Of a stretch of 44,496 nt of DNA, positions 25,245-33,940 are shown one piece after another (position 1 is the first letter of the stretch; each line of letters starts with the position of its first letter). The translations under genes and the position numbers were made by a program. Source of the stretch: Erythrobacter sp. (lineage in GTDB: Bacteria > Pseudomonadota > Alphaproteobacteria > Sphingomonadales > Sphingomonadaceae). The notes beneath the pieces were generated by a model that was not told the origin of the DNA, ran no database searches, and saw only the letters and a list, made by a program, of their open reading frames with translations. The stretch spans positions 1-44,496 of the forward strand of contig DAICXZ010000015.1 of assembly GCA_027311945.1 (NCBI GenBank), written 5' to 3'.

Positions 25245-25868
25245 TCACGGTTTCCACTCCAGGAAGCGGGCGAGCAGGTCGAGGCCATAGCGCTGGCTCT
25301 TTTCCGGGTGGAACTGCACGCCGATGATGTTGTCGCGCGCCACGGCCGCCACCAGCCCGCCGCCGTGGTCGGTCATGGCGGCGACATCGTGGCCGTTCTC
25401 GGGCGCGAAGTGATAGGAATGAAGGAAATAGGCCTCGCCCGGTTCGAGCAGGTCATGATCGCCATGATGAGGGGTGAGCGCCACGTCGTTCCAGCCCATG
25501 TGCGGCACGCGGATGGCGGGGTCTGTGCGTTCGATCTTCTGTACTTCGCCCGCGATCCAGCCCAAGCCCGGCGTCTCGCCGAATTCGAGCCCGCGGTCGG
25601 CCAGCAGCTGCATCCCCACGCAGATGCCGAGGAAAGGCACGCCCTTGTCGATCACCTGCTCGGTCAGCGCATCAACCATGCCGGGAATGCCGAACAATCC
25701 ATCGCGGCAGGCCTTGAACGCGCCGACGCCGGGCAAAACGATCCGCTGCGCACCGCGCACCAGCGCCGGATCAGCGGTGACGGTGACGTGCCCGGCACCC
25801 GCCGCGTTCAACGCATTGAGGACCGAATGCAGGTTCCCCGCGCCATAGTCGATCAGCGCAACCCTCAT
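25245..25868 (-). CDS. hisH: Imidazole glycerol phosphate synthase, glutaminase subunit
   Basis: Provides ammonia to HisF from glutamine. 207 residues, class I glutamine amidotransferase with triad Cys83 (GICVGMQLL), His187 and Glu189 (GVQFHPEKS). Starts within the stop of the YciI-like gene (ATGA). Confidence 0.97.
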   Translation of the reverse strand: MRVALIDYGAGNLHSVLNALNAAGAGHVTVTADPALVRGAQRIVLPGVGAFKACRDGLFGIPGMVDALTEQVIDKGVPFLGICVGMQLLADRGLEFGETPGLGWIAGEVQKIERTDPAIRVPHMGWNDVALTPHHGDHDLLEPGEAYFLHSYHFAPENGHDVAAMTDHGGGLVAAVARDNIIGVQFHPEKSQRYGLDLLARFLEWKP

Positions 25869-26152
25869 TGCGCGAGTGCCTCCAGACCTTCGTCGGCATA
25901 GGTGGCGACAAACTCGGTGACCTCCACGGTGGCCACACCGCCGACCACGAAGGGATCGGCCAAAGCGACCGCCTCGGCCTCCTTGCGGTTCTCGGCCTCG
26001 GCGAAGATCATGCCGCCGGTGCGCGGCACCTTGCGGCCCCAGGCGAGGAACCGCCCGGTGGCATGGTTGGCCTTGATCCACGCGATATGGTCTTCAAGCA
26101 GCGCATCGACCTCTTCCATCGGGGCGACATAGGTCAGTGACAGGATGAACAT
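25865..26152 (-). CDS. YciI-like protein in the his cluster
   Basis: 95 residues of the YciI/DUF1330-like ferredoxin-fold family (FILSLTYVAPMEEVDALLEDHIAWIKANHATGRFLAWG, RTGGMIFAEAENRKEAEAVALADPFVVGGVA). YciI proteins have a conserved His-Asp pair thought to be catalytic; DDH-type acidic/His residues are present at about 20-22, with Asp after ALA. Function unknown. Placed between hisB and hisH with a 1-bp gap before it and a 4-bp overlap after it, so co-expressed with histidine genes. Confidence 0.85.
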   Translation of the reverse strand: MFILSLTYVAPMEEVDALLEDHIAWIKANHATGRFLAWGRKVPRTGGMIFAEAENRKEAEAVALADPFVVGGVATVEVTEFVATYADEGLEALAQ

Positions 26153-26153
26153 G

Positions 26154-26747
26154 TCAGCCTCCCAGTTGCCCCTTGGTGCTGGGGATCGCCCCGCCCTTGC
26201 GCGCGTCCAGCTCGACCGCCTGCCGCATGGCGCGGGCAAAGCCCTTGTAGAGCGCCTCGCAGATGTGGTGATTGTTGGTGCCGTAAAGCACCTGGCAGTG
26301 CAGCGTCAGCCCCGCCGCCTGCGCGACCGACTGGAACCAGTGCTCGATCAGCTCGGTATCCCACTCGCCCAGCTTTTCCTGCGTGAAGCGGGCCTTCCAT
26401 TCCAGCCACGGGCGGCCCGAAATATCGACCACCACCCGCGCCAGCGTCTCGTCCATCGGCGAGTGCGCCTCGCCATAGCGGCCGATCCCGGCCTTGTCGC
26501 CGAGCGCCTCTGCCAGCGCCTGGCCAAGTGCGATGGCGCTGTCCTCGGTGGTGTGGTGCTGGTCGACGTGGAGGTCGCCCTCCACCTTCAGCGTCACGTC
26601 GATCAGCGAATGGCGCGAGAACTGCTCGACCATGTGATCGAGAAAGCCGATCCCGGTCGAAATGTCATAGGTTCCCGTGCCATCGAGACAGACCTCGACA
26701 GCAATGGAGGTTTCCTTCGTGGTTCGCTCTATCCGGCCTGTACGCAT
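26154..26747 (-). CDS. hisB: Imidazoleglycerol-phosphate dehydratase
   Basis: Dehydrates IGP to imidazole acetol phosphate. 197 residues, monofunctional (no phosphatase domain). Metal-binding His/Glu motifs [12 protein letters not shown] and [17 protein letters not shown] are present, with the family start [12 protein letters not shown]. First gene of the minus-strand his run; the 100 bp upstream is shared with divergent sspB. Confidence 0.97.
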   Translation of the reverse strand: MRTGRIERTTKETSIAVEVCLDGTGTYDISTGIGFLDHMVEQFSRHSLIDVTLKVEGDLHVDQHHTTEDSAIALGQALAEALGDKAGIGRYGEAHSPMDETLARVVVDISGRPWLEWKARFTQEKLGEWDTELIEHWFQSVAQAAGLTLHCQVLYGTNNHHICEALYKGFARAMRQAVELDARKGGAIPSTKGQLGG

Positions 26748-26848
26748 GGGCCTCGCCTATAGGCTGCTGGGCCACAGGTGCAAGATATCCCACAATTGCG
26801 AGCGCTTTGCGACTTGACCTTGGGCGCGGCCATAGTCACCTAGCCCCC

Positions 26849-27346
26849 ATGAGCGACGAAGCGCCTGACAGCCTGATCCCCTATGATGAAATCGTGCAGG
26901 AAGCCCTGCGCGCCGTGGTCGGCCGTGTGCTCGGCTCGGTGGAGAAATCCGGTGGCGAGCTGCCCGGCGGCCACCATTTCTACATCACCTTCAAGACCGC
27001 CGCGAGCGGGGTCGACATCCCCTCCGCCCTGCGCGAGCGCTTCCCCGACGAGATGACCATCGTGCTCCAGAACAAGTTCTGGGACCTGTCGGTGGGCGAA
27101 GACGGTTTCTCGGTGGGCCTCAGCTTCAACCAGATCCCGTCGAAGCTGGTGATTCCGTTCTCCGCGATCACGGCCTTCGTCGATCCGGCAGTGGATTTCG
27201 GCTTGCAGTTCCAGGCTGCGATTGACGATTTCGAACAGCCGTCGCCCGGCCACGAGGCGACCGATACAGACGAAACAGGCGAGCCCATCGTCAAAAGTGA
27301 AGATGGATCGAACGTCGTCACCGTGGATTTCGGCCGCAAGAAATAG
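26849..27346 (+). CDS. sspB: SspB-like ClpXP adaptor
   Basis: Delivers ssrA-tagged and other substrates to ClpXP. 165 residues: an alpha-type SspB domain at 1-130 (SLIPYDEIVQEALRAVVGRVL, HHFYITFKTAASGVDIP, MTIVLQNKFWDLSV, FSVGLSFNQIPSKLVIPFSAITAFVDPAVDFGLQF), then an acidic linker and a short basic C-terminal peptide (VVTVDFGRKK), the part that contacts ClpX. No strong SD is seen. Confidence 0.93.
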   Translation: MSDEAPDSLIPYDEIVQEALRAVVGRVLGSVEKSGGELPGGHHFYITFKTAASGVDIPSALRERFPDEMTIVLQNKFWDLSVGEDGFSVGLSFNQIPSKLVIPFSAITAFVDPAVDFGLQFQAAIDDFEQPSPGHEATDTDETGEPIVKSEDGSNVVTVDFGRKK

Positions 27347-27381
27347 GACCATTTGTGCCAGTTATGCGTTAGACTGGACAT

Positions 27382-27690
27382 ATGACCCGCAAATCCAAAG
27401 CCAAGCGCACCGCCGAAGCCGAAGATGGCAAACCCCTTGCTCACCCGGTCATCGCTGAAATCCTGATCGTCGTCATTGCCGCCTTGCTGCGCAATCTGGT
27501 CGTGCAGGCGCTCGAAAAGGGCAAATTCGTGCAGACCGAGAGCGACCGCAAGCTGCTCAAGACCAGTCCCGCGCGCCGGGTTGGCCTCGTCGGTGTAAAG
27601 CACCTCGCCAGAAGCTCGGTTCCTGGCGCTTTGCTGGTGGGCGCAGGGATCATCGCCAATGCCATGATTCGTGGCCGCACCGAAAAATAG
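27382..27690 (+). CDS. Small membrane protein, unknown
   Basis: 102 residues. A basic N-terminus (TRKSKAKRT) precedes one or two hydrophobic segments (AEILIVVIAALLRNLVV at about 25-41; VPGALLVGAGIIANAMI near 80-97). No family is recognised; similar short proteins are annotated hypothetical in Erythrobacteraceae. It lies between sspB and gmk on the same strand. Confidence 0.65.
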   Translation: MTRKSKAKRTAEAEDGKPLAHPVIAEILIVVIAALLRNLVVQALEKGKFVQTESDRKLLKTSPARRVGLVGVKHLARSSVPGALLVGAGIIANAMIRGRTEK

Positions 27691-27749
27691 CGCCATTTCA
27701 CCCATGATCCGGGGTTGATCGCCCGGCCCGGCTTGCGCCATGAGCGCCT

Positions 27750-28385
27750 ATGGCCGAATCCGAAACCCTGCCGCGCCGCGGCTTGATGTTCATCCTCTCC
27801 TCGCCCTCGGGCGCGGGCAAGACAACGATCGCACGCAAGCTGCTCGCCGCCGAGCAGAGCCTCGCCATGTCGGTCTCGGTCACCACCCGCCCGATGCGCC
27901 CCGGCGAAACCGAGGGGCACGACTACTTCTTTACCCAGCGCCCCCAATTCGACCGCATGGTCGAAGCCGGTGACTTTCTCGAATGGGCCGAGGTGTTCGG
28001 CAACTGTTACGGCACCCCGCGCGCGCAGATTTCCGAAGGCCTCGCCGCCGGGCAGGACTACCTGTTCGATATCGACTGGCAGGGCGCGCAGCAATTGTCG
28101 CAGGCCGCCGGGCCGGATGTGGTTTCGGTATTCCTGCTCCCGCCAAGCATTGGCGAACTCGAACACCGCCTGCGCTCACGCGGGACCGATAGCGACGAGG
28201 TGATCCGCGGCCGGATGGACCGCGCGCGCGCCGAAATCAGCCATTGGGACGCTTACGATTATGTGCTGGTCAACAAGAACGTGGACGCCTGCTTCGAGCA
28301 GGTGCGCGCGATCCTTCATGCCGAACGCCTGAAGCGCGAGCGCCAGCGCGGCCTGATCGAGTTCGCACGCGAATTGATGCGCTGA
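27750..28385 (+). CDS. gmk: Guanylate kinase
   Basis: Phosphorylates GMP to GDP. 211 residues with P-loop SSPSGAGKTT (17-26), GMP-binding SVSVTTRPMRPGE and GHDYFFT, and lid RSRGTDSDEVIRGRM. Its product pool feeds the (p)ppGpp and c-di-GMP enzymes encoded elsewhere in the window, though no operon link exists. Confidence 0.97.
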   Translation: MAESETLPRRGLMFILSSPSGAGKTTIARKLLAAEQSLAMSVSVTTRPMRPGETEGHDYFFTQRPQFDRMVEAGDFLEWAEVFGNCYGTPRAQISEGLAAGQDYLFDIDWQGAQQLSQAAGPDVVSVFLLPPSIGELEHRLRSRGTDSDEVIRGRMDRARAEISHWDAYDYVLVNKNVDACFEQVRAILHAERLKRERQRGLIEFARELMR

Positions 28386-28446
28386 CTTGTCTCGCGCGGG
28401 GTGAGCGGCTAGCCGCGCTGGCAAACAGACACGAGGAACACGCCGC

Positions 28447-29286
28447 ATGACCGCCGAACTTCAGTCCGCCATCGAAGCCGCTTTCGAAGACCGCGCCAAT
28501 GTCACCCCCGCCAGCCGCGAGGTGGCCGAGGTCGTCAACCAGGCGCTCGAACTGCTCGATAACGGCGCTGCCCGCGTCGCCGAGCCCGATGGCAACGGCG
28601 GCTGGCAGGTCAACCAGTGGCTCAAGAAAGCCGTGCTGCTCTCGTTCCGCCTGCGCGACAACGTGGTGATGGAACACGGCGCGGGCGGCGCATCCGCCTT
28701 CGACAAGGTGCCGAGCAAGTTCGCCGGCTGGGGCAACGAGATGTTCTCCGAGGCGGGCTTCCGAGTAGTGCCGGGCGCTGTGGTGCGCCGGGGCAGCTTC
28801 ATCGGCAAGAACGTGGTGCTGATGCCCAGCTTCGTGAACATCGGCGCGTTCGTCGATGAAGGCACGATGGTCGACACCTGGGCGACGGTCGGCTCCTGCG
28901 CGCAGATCGGCAAGAACGTGCACATCTCGGGTGGTGCCGGCATCGGCGGCGTGCTTGAGCCGCTGCAGGCAGGCCCGGTGATCATCGGTGACGGCGCCTT
29001 CATCGGCGCGCGTTCGGAAGTGGCCGAAGGCGTGCGCGTGGGCGAAGGGGCGGTATTGTCGATGGGCGTCTATCTCGGCGCTTCGACCAAGATCGTCGAC
29101 CGCGCCACCGGCGAAGTGCACATCGGCGAAGTGCCGCCCTATGCGGTGGTGGTCCCCGGCACCATGCCCGGCAAACCGCTGCCCGATGGCACGCCCGGCC
29201 CCAACCTTTATTGCGCAGTGATCGTGAAGACGGTCGACGCGCAGACCCGCTCGAAGACCGGAATCAACGAACTGCTGCGCGACTGA
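28447..29286 (+). CDS. dapD: Tetrahydrodipicolinate N-succinyltransferase
   Basis: Succinylates tetrahydrodipicolinate in the lysine/meso-DAP pathway. 279 residues: N-terminal helical domain, then a left-handed beta-helix of hexapeptide repeats ([57 protein letters not shown]) and a C-terminal active-site extension ([13 protein letters not shown]). Follows gmk by 61 bp. Confidence 0.97.
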   Translation: MTAELQSAIEAAFEDRANVTPASREVAEVVNQALELLDNGAARVAEPDGNGGWQVNQWLKKAVLLSFRLRDNVVMEHGAGGASAFDKVPSKFAGWGNEMFSEAGFRVVPGAVVRRGSFIGKNVVLMPSFVNIGAFVDEGTMVDTWATVGSCAQIGKNVHISGGAGIGGVLEPLQAGPVIIGDGAFIGARSEVAEGVRVGEGAVLSMGVYLGASTKIVDRATGEVHIGEVPPYAVVVPGTMPGKPLPDGTPGPNLYCAVIVKTVDAQTRSKTGINELLRD

Positions 29287-29306
29287 CCCGCGCCCATGGA
29301 GGGCCG

Positions 29307-29744
29307 ATGACCGCAAGCCTGTGGATCGAATTCGTCGTTTCGGCGGCGCTGGTGGTCGCCACCGTCGTGATCCACGGCTTCGGGCTGTTCAGCCTTAGCC
29401 GCGCGCTGCGCACCGAACGCTCGGTCGAACGCATTCAGCACACCGACGCGCTGTCGCTGCGCGGCGTGGCCTTCACCCTGTTTATCGTCCTCTCGCTGGT
29501 GACCCTGCACGGGGTGGAGATCTGGCTGTTCGCCCTCACCTACCTTGCCGTGGGCGCCAACGAGACGCTTGAGTCAGCAATCTACTTTTCGTCGATCTCC
29601 TATTCGACGGTCGGCTATTCTGATGTTCACGTGACGGCCGACTGGCGACTGGTCGGGGCCTTCGAGAGCATCATCGGCGTCATCATGATGCGATGGTCGA
29701 CCGCGTTTTTCTTCCGCCTGCTGGGCCGCATCGATCCGGGCTGA
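29307..29744 (+). CDS. Small potassium-channel-like membrane protein
   Basis: 145 residues with hydrophobic helices at about 8-30, 53-72 and 114-136 and a pore loop with the K+ selectivity filter STVGYSD (filter residues 101-105). This is the ion-trans-2 architecture, lacking any RCK or cyclic-nucleotide regulatory domain. Start at MTASLW follows a GGAGG ribosome-binding site; an earlier in-frame ATG lies in dapD. It follows dapD by 20 bp, so probably co-transcribed. Confidence 0.85.
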   Translation: MTASLWIEFVVSAALVVATVVIHGFGLFSLSRALRTERSVERIQHTDALSLRGVAFTLFIVLSLVTLHGVEIWLFALTYLAVGANETLESAIYFSSISYSTVGYSDVHVTADWRLVGAFESIIGVIMMRWSTAFFFRLLGRIDPG

Positions 29745-29806
29745 GGCGGAACCAGCCGGGGCCTGCGTGCGTAGTTCTATTAAGAACACAAGCGAAAGGC
29801 CGTAAA

Positions 29807-29956
29807 ATGCAACAGGATGATCAGCAGCTTCACGTGGAGACGGACGAGGCGCGCGGCGGATCGACGCCAAACACCCTTCGCTGGATATTGGGCATCAGCC
29901 TGGTTCTCGCAGTGATCGCCATGTCGGCGATCTGGATCGTTCCCGCCCTCGCCTAA
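29807..29956 (+). CDS. Short single-pass membrane protein
   Basis: 49 residues: an acidic N-terminus (QQDDQQLHVETDEARGG) and one C-terminal transmembrane helix (LRWILGISLVLAVIAMSAIW). GAAAGG stands upstream of the ATG. No family is recognised. It sits in a run of small genes between the channel and the dipeptidase. Confidence 0.6.
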   Translation: MQQDDQQLHVETDEARGGSTPNTLRWILGISLVLAVIAMSAIWIVPALA

Positions 29957-29993
29957 AGGCCATCAAGGCCCCGAAGCCCGGAGAACAGAGCAG

Positions 29994-30179
29994 ATGAAAG
30001 CGAAGTCAAAGGCGCAGCAGAAAGCTGCCGGTGCCGCGCTGTCCGCCAAGCGGGGAGAGAGCGATCCGGCATACCTTCAGGGTGCCTCGCGCGAAATGTA
30101 CGACACAATGAGCGAGGACGAACTCGACGATACGGCGTCGACCAGTCGAGACGACTTGCCCGAGCACGCCGACGATTAG
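29994..30179 (+). CDS. DUF3008 family small acidic protein
   Basis: 61 residues: a Lys/Ala-rich start (KAKSKAQQKAAGAALSAKRGE) and an acidic end (MSEDELDDTASTSR). This is the DUF3008 pattern (P-A-x-S-x-x-Q-x-x-A-G-A-A-L-x-A-K-R-G), small proteins often abundant under stress; function unknown. The stop (30177-30179) overlaps the convergent dipeptidase stop (30176-30178). Confidence 0.75.
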   Translation: MKAKSKAQQKAAGAALSAKRGESDPAYLQGASREMYDTMSEDELDDTASTSRDDLPEHADD

Positions 30180-31426
30180 CTCGCCGACGTTTCGATGGCG
30201 GGAACGTCCGCCATGCTGGCGGCATAGGCTTCGGCCTTTTTCAGCACACGCATCATGTTATGGCTGGAGATCTTCTCAAGATCCTCCTGCGAATAGCCGC
30301 GCCGCGCCAGTTCGGTGAACAGCGCCGGGTAGCCGGTTACGTCCTCCATCCCGACCGGGCCGCTGGACATGCCATCATAATCGCCGCCGATGCCGATGTA
30401 GTCGACCCCGATCAGATCGCGGATGTGGTCGATATGGTCGGCCATGTCGGCGATGGTGGCATCGGGCATCGGGTTGGCTTCATCCCACGCCACAAGCCCC
30501 GCTTCGACAGCCGCCGGATTGCCGAGATTGAGCGATTCCAGCCGCGCCTTTTCGGCGGCACGGTTGGCGTTGCGCTGGCGCTGTCCCTCACTGATATAAC
30601 CCGGCAGCGCCACCACCATCACGATCCCGTCATGCTCGGGCAACCGGCGCAGCACCGCGTCGGGCACGTTACGGGCATGACCCGTGACCGCATGCGCGCC
30701 CGAGTGGCTGAACATCACCGGCGCATCGGTCGCGTCGAGTGCGTCCATCATGGTTGCCTCGCTGACGTGGCTGAGGTCGATCATCATGCCCAGACGCGCC
30801 ATTTCCTGCACCAGCTTCACGCCCCAGTCGGTCAGGCCATCATGCTCGGGATCGTCGGTGGCGCTATCGGCCCAGCTGGTGTTCGACGAGTGGGTAAGCG
30901 TCATGTAGCGCGCGCCAAGGTCGTACATCTGGCGCAGCACGGCGAGGCTGGTGCCGATCGAGTGGCCGCCTTCCATGCCGATCAGTCCCGCGATCTTGCC
31001 CTCGGCCAAAGCCGCCTCGACATCGGCGGAGGTGAGCGCCAGCGTCATGTCATCAGGGTTCTCGGCGATCAGGCGCTTGAGGACGTCGATCTGCTCGATG
31101 GTGGTTTGCACCGCCACCGGCTCTTCAAGGCTAGCCGAGACATAGACCGACCACCACTGCACCCCGACCTTGCCTTCGCGCAGGCGGGCGATGTCTGTGT
31201 GCATCTCGCCCGGGGTCCAGTGTTCGCCTTCAAGCGTGTGGCTGAAGTCGAAATCGCCGATCACATTACCGAACCGTCCGCGCAGCTGGCCGGGAACGTC
31301 GTTATGCCCATCCCACACCGGCGCTTCTTCAAGCGCGGCCATCGCCGTTTCTTCCGGGGTCTGCGCTGCGGCGGGAAGCGAAAGCGCGAACAGCGAAGCG
31401 GCGAGCATCAGACGGGGAACGGACAT
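30176..31426 (-). CDS. Membrane dipeptidase (M19), exported
   Basis: 416 residues with a signal peptide (1-21, SLFALSLPAAAQ). Zinc-dipeptidase motifs: His41-x-Asp43 in WDGHNDVPG, bridging Glu in GMEGGHSIG, THSSNTSWADS, DLSHVSEATM, FSHSGAHAV and GIGGDYDGM. Hydrolyses dipeptides, including D-amino-acid-containing ones in some members. AGGAGGT just upstream fixes the start at MSVPRLML, although the frame stays open far beyond. Confidence 0.94.
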   Translation of the reverse strand: MSVPRLMLAASLFALSLPAAAQTPEETAMAALEEAPVWDGHNDVPGQLRGRFGNVIGDFDFSHTLEGEHWTPGEMHTDIARLREGKVGVQWWSVYVSASLEEPVAVQTTIEQIDVLKRLIAENPDDMTLALTSADVEAALAEGKIAGLIGMEGGHSIGTSLAVLRQMYDLGARYMTLTHSSNTSWADSATDDPEHDGLTDWGVKLVQEMARLGMMIDLSHVSEATMMDALDATDAPVMFSHSGAHAVTGHARNVPDAVLRRLPEHDGIVMVVALPGYISEGQRQRNANRAAEKARLESLNLGNPAAVEAGLVAWDEANPMPDATIADMADHIDHIRDLIGVDYIGIGGDYDGMSSGPVGMEDVTGYPALFTELARRGYSQEDLEKISSHNMMRVLKKAEAYAASMADVPAIETSAS

Positions 31427-31528
31427 GCGACCTCCTATGTGGTGTCCCTGCATATCATCGCATCTCGGTTCATGTTGCAAGGCACAATGACGCTTGTCGC
31501 TGGCCAATTGGCAAGGCATGACCCGGCC

Positions 31529-31945
31529 ATGGCGAGAACGATCCTGCGCTGGCTGATGGCGCTGCTCTATCTGGTGGCAGGGTACTTCCACCTTGCCAGC
31601 CCGCTCACCTTCCTCGCGATCATGCCCGGCTGGGTGCCCTACCCGCTGCAGGTCATCTACTGGACCGGCCTTGCCGAGGTCGCGGGCGCGGCGGCGCTGG
31701 CGCAGCCGTTCGGGCCGCTGCTGCGCAAGGCGGCTGGCATTGGCCTTGCACTCTATGCGCTGTGCGTGTGGCCCGCCAACGTGAACCACATGCTGATCGA
31801 CCTCGCCCGGCCCGACCATGGCCCCGATACGGGCTGGGGCCTTGCCTACCACGTGCCGCGCATGATCGCGCAGCCGCTGCTGATCTGGCTCGCCTTGTGG
31901 ACCGCCAGAGTGACCGACTGGCCCTTCGCCCGCCGCGACCGATAG
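31529..31945 (+). CDS. DoxX-like membrane protein
   Basis: 138 residues with four hydrophobic helices (ILRWLMALLYLVAGYFHL, TGLAEVAGAAALAQP, AAGIGLALYALCVWPANVNHML, AQPLLIWLALWTA). GYFHL and AEVAG/WPANVNH are typical of the DoxX family of small four-helix proteins, some acting in quinone or thiosulfate oxidation. No partner genes are near. Confidence 0.8.
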   Translation: MARTILRWLMALLYLVAGYFHLASPLTFLAIMPGWVPYPLQVIYWTGLAEVAGAAALAQPFGPLLRKAAGIGLALYALCVWPANVNHMLIDLARPDHGPDTGWGLAYHVPRMIAQPLLIWLALWTARVTDWPFARRDR

Positions 31946-31971
31946 CACCATCTGCCCACGCGACCGGGCAA

Positions 31972-31989
31972 GGTGTGACAGGTGTGACA
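31972..31989 (+). repeat. Two tandem copies of GGTGTGACA
   Basis: A perfect 9-bp direct repeat followed by GTGTCC, in the gap between the DoxX gene and the convergent DUF2189 gene. Could be a fragment of a dispersed TGTGACA repeat; no function is evident. Confidence 0.5.
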
Positions 31990-32114
31990 GTGTCCAGAGC
32001 AGAAACTTTCGGAGCGCTCTGCGGCGGGTGCAATGTCTGGCAGCGGAAGGCGATGTCGCGGTCATGCCGCGAGGTGAGCAGCTTTTGCCCGCTGTAGGAA
32101 AGCGCCAAGCGCGC

Positions 32115-32894
32115 TCAGCCCGCGAAGGTGATGGCTCGCCGGTAAAGGTGCCAGGTCGCGTGGCCGAGCACCGGCAGCGCCACCAGCAGCCCGAGAAACC
32201 ACGGCAGCAGCGCCAGCGTGAGCAGCACGGCGACGATCGCCGCCCAGCCCAGCATCACCGTCCGGTGCCGCCCGACAAGGCGCAGGCTGGCAAAGGTCGC
32301 AGTGAGGAAGTCGATCTCGCGGTCGACCAGCGTCGGCAGGCTGACCACGGTAGAGGCGAAGAACACATAGGCGACCACGGCCCCCACCGCGCCGCCGACC
32401 ACCAGCATGGCAAGGCCTGCGGGCGTGGTGAACAGATCGAGCGAATGGGTGCCGATGCCCGATTCGGCCATGAAGATCGCGAAGATGCCGTGGGCAAGGA
32501 TCATCCAGAAGCTGAAGCCAACGAACAGGAACCCGCCCATCATCAGGATCTGGTCATCCCCCTGCCCGCGCAGCGCGCCGAGCACCTGCGACCAGCTTGC
32601 CCGCTGGCCCTGCTCACGCTGGCGGCTCGCCTCGTAGAGCCCGACGGCGGTGAACGGGGCAAGCAAGGGAAAGCCTGCCGCGGCGGCAAAGATCCAGCCG
32701 CCCCCGCCGCCGGTCAGCAGCGCCTGCGACATCAGGTTTCCGGCGATGGCGTAGATGATTGCGAAGAACAGGCCGAACTGCGGACAGGCCAGAAAGTCGC
32801 GCCATCCGGCGGCGAGCGCCGCGCGCAAGTCGGCCCATTCGAGCCTTTCGCAGACCATGGGCACCGGGCGCGGTGCCGCTTCCTCTCCAGCCAT
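32115..32894 (-). CDS. DUF2189 membrane protein
   Basis: 259 residues with about six hydrophobic helices (FGLFFAIIYAIAGN, AAAAGFPLLAPFTAVGLYEASRQ, MGGFLFVGFSFWMILAHGIFAIF, LVVGGAVGAVVAYVFFA, GWAAIVAVLLTLALLPWFLGL). VSLPTLVDREIDF and VLGHATWHLYRRA are DUF2189 hallmarks; the family often neighbours cytochrome-oxidase genes, but not here. Start chosen at MAGEEAAP; 32918 is possible. Confidence 0.85.
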   Translation of the reverse strand: MAGEEAAPRPVPMVCERLEWADLRAALAAGWRDFLACPQFGLFFAIIYAIAGNLMSQALLTGGGGGWIFAAAAGFPLLAPFTAVGLYEASRQREQGQRASWSQVLGALRGQGDDQILMMGGFLFVGFSFWMILAHGIFAIFMAESGIGTHSLDLFTTPAGLAMLVVGGAVGAVVAYVFFASTVVSLPTLVDREIDFLTATFASLRLVGRHRTVMLGWAAIVAVLLTLALLPWFLGLLVALPVLGHATWHLYRRAITFAG

Positions 32895-32968
32895 CGCAAT
32901 TCCCCCAATGTCGCCCACAATGGCGGGGCCGGCGCACGATTTCCTTGCCCTGGATCAACTTGCGGCAG

Positions 32969-33502
32969 CTAACCTTGCGACGCGGCTATCCCAATCGCAC
33001 GCGCCATCCAGCAAGCGCTATTTCCATAGGCGCTGACCTTCTCCTGCAGTTCACGCGATGCCGGTTCCGCGACGAAGCCGAGCTTGCTCCAGTAATCCGC
33101 CGCGCCTTCAACCGCGATCAGCTCCGCCCTGCGCAACCCGTCGTTCGCCGCCAGCGCGAAGGCGTGTTCGACGAGTTTGCGGCCGATATCGAGGCCGCGC
33201 CCGGAACTCGCGACGGAGAGATCGTGCAGGAAAAGCACCTCGCTCGGCACCGAGTCATCGAGGATTGCTCCGATTGGGGGCGGTGATTGACGCCGCCAGC
33301 CGTGGGCAAGCAGATAGCCGAGCAATTGCCGGTCATGATTGGCGGCCAGACAGTAGGAATTTTTCAGCGTGACCCGGCTGCGAAAGGCGCTCTCGCCTTC
33401 GCGCAGGAACTCCGGGTAAGCCTCGGCCTGGATCGCGAGCGCGGCTGGCAAGTCGCGCAGGCACAGGGCATCGACGGCAACGGTTCGCTGATCGCAAGAC
33501 AT
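32969..33502 (-). CDS. GNAT family N-acetyltransferase
   Basis: 177 residues. The acetyl-CoA-binding motif A is seen as VASSGRGLDIGRKLVEHAFALA, followed by a motif-B-like YWSKLGFV. The substrate is not predictable. It runs away from the adjacent REP/GIY-YIG unit, whose left repeat begins 84 bp beyond its start. Confidence 0.88.
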   Translation of the reverse strand: MSCDQRTVAVDALCLRDLPAALAIQAEAYPEFLREGESAFRSRVTLKNSYCLAANHDRQLLGYLLAHGWRRQSPPPIGAILDDSVPSEVLFLHDLSVASSGRGLDIGRKLVEHAFALAANDGLRRAELIAVEGAADYWSKLGFVAEPASRELQEKVSAYGNSACWMARAIGIAASQG

Positions 33503-33585
33503 AGCTGCTTATCGCCGGGGGTGAGTGGGTCCGCAAGAGGATCAGGCGGGGCGGGTAGCGCGACGTCCCACACCCCATATCCAAT

Positions 33586-33616
33586 CCCCGCTCAGCCTGA
33601 GCTTGTCGAAGGCTAC
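33586..33616 (+). repeat. REP, left arm flanking the GIY-YIG gene
   Basis: A 31-bp arm that matches the inverted arm at 33941-33971 at 29 of 31 positions. The core (33588-33612) has the palindrome GCTCAG-C-CTGAGC followed by the tail TTGTCGAAGG. It belongs to the same family as the pair at 11334/11401. Confidence 0.9.
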
Positions 33617-33638
33617 GCGGAAAGGTTAGCCAGCTCGA

Positions 33639-33926
33639 ATGCCCTTCCACGCCTACCTCCTGCGCTGCAACGACGGCAGCTACTACGCCGGTCACACCGA
33701 CGATCTCGAACTGCGCATGGCCCAACATTCGACCGGTGCGCTGGGCGGTTACACAGCCAAGCGATTGCCGGTGCAGCTTGTCTGGTCGGATAGCTTCCCG
33801 ACGCGCGACGAAGCCTTTGCCGTCGAACGTCAGATCAAAGGCTGGAGCAGAGCTAAAAAGGAAGCCCTGATCGCGCGAGACTGGGAGCGGGTTTCGAGTC
33901 TTGCGCGAAAGCGGACGAGCGATTGA
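33639..33926 (+). CDS. GIY-YIG nuclease inside a REP pair
   Basis: A 95-residue stand-alone GIY-YIG domain of the UPF0213/COG2827 type. Catalytic positions are present: Tyr6 in AYLLRC (GIY strand), Tyr16 in YYAGHT (YIG strand), Arg26 in LELRMAQH and metal-binding Glu63 in VERQIKGWSRAKKEAL. No DNA-binding domain is attached. GIY-YIG enzymes cut DNA in repair, restriction and homing. The gene fills the space between two inverted REP copies, starting 22 bp after one and ending 14 bp before the other, which suggests that it belongs to the repeat unit and may cut or mobilise it (inference). GGAAAGG lies about 12 nt upstream of the ATG. Confidence 0.9.
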   Translation: MPFHAYLLRCNDGSYYAGHTDDLELRMAQHSTGALGGYTAKRLPVQLVWSDSFPTRDEAFAVERQIKGWSRAKKEALIARDWERVSSLARKRTSD

Positions 33927-33940
33927 GCCACGGGCGGCGC

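Noticed and set aside
31972-31989. Tandem GGTGTGACA as the start of a CRISPR or iteron array
   Set aside because: Only two units with no spacers, and no replication or Cas genes nearby.
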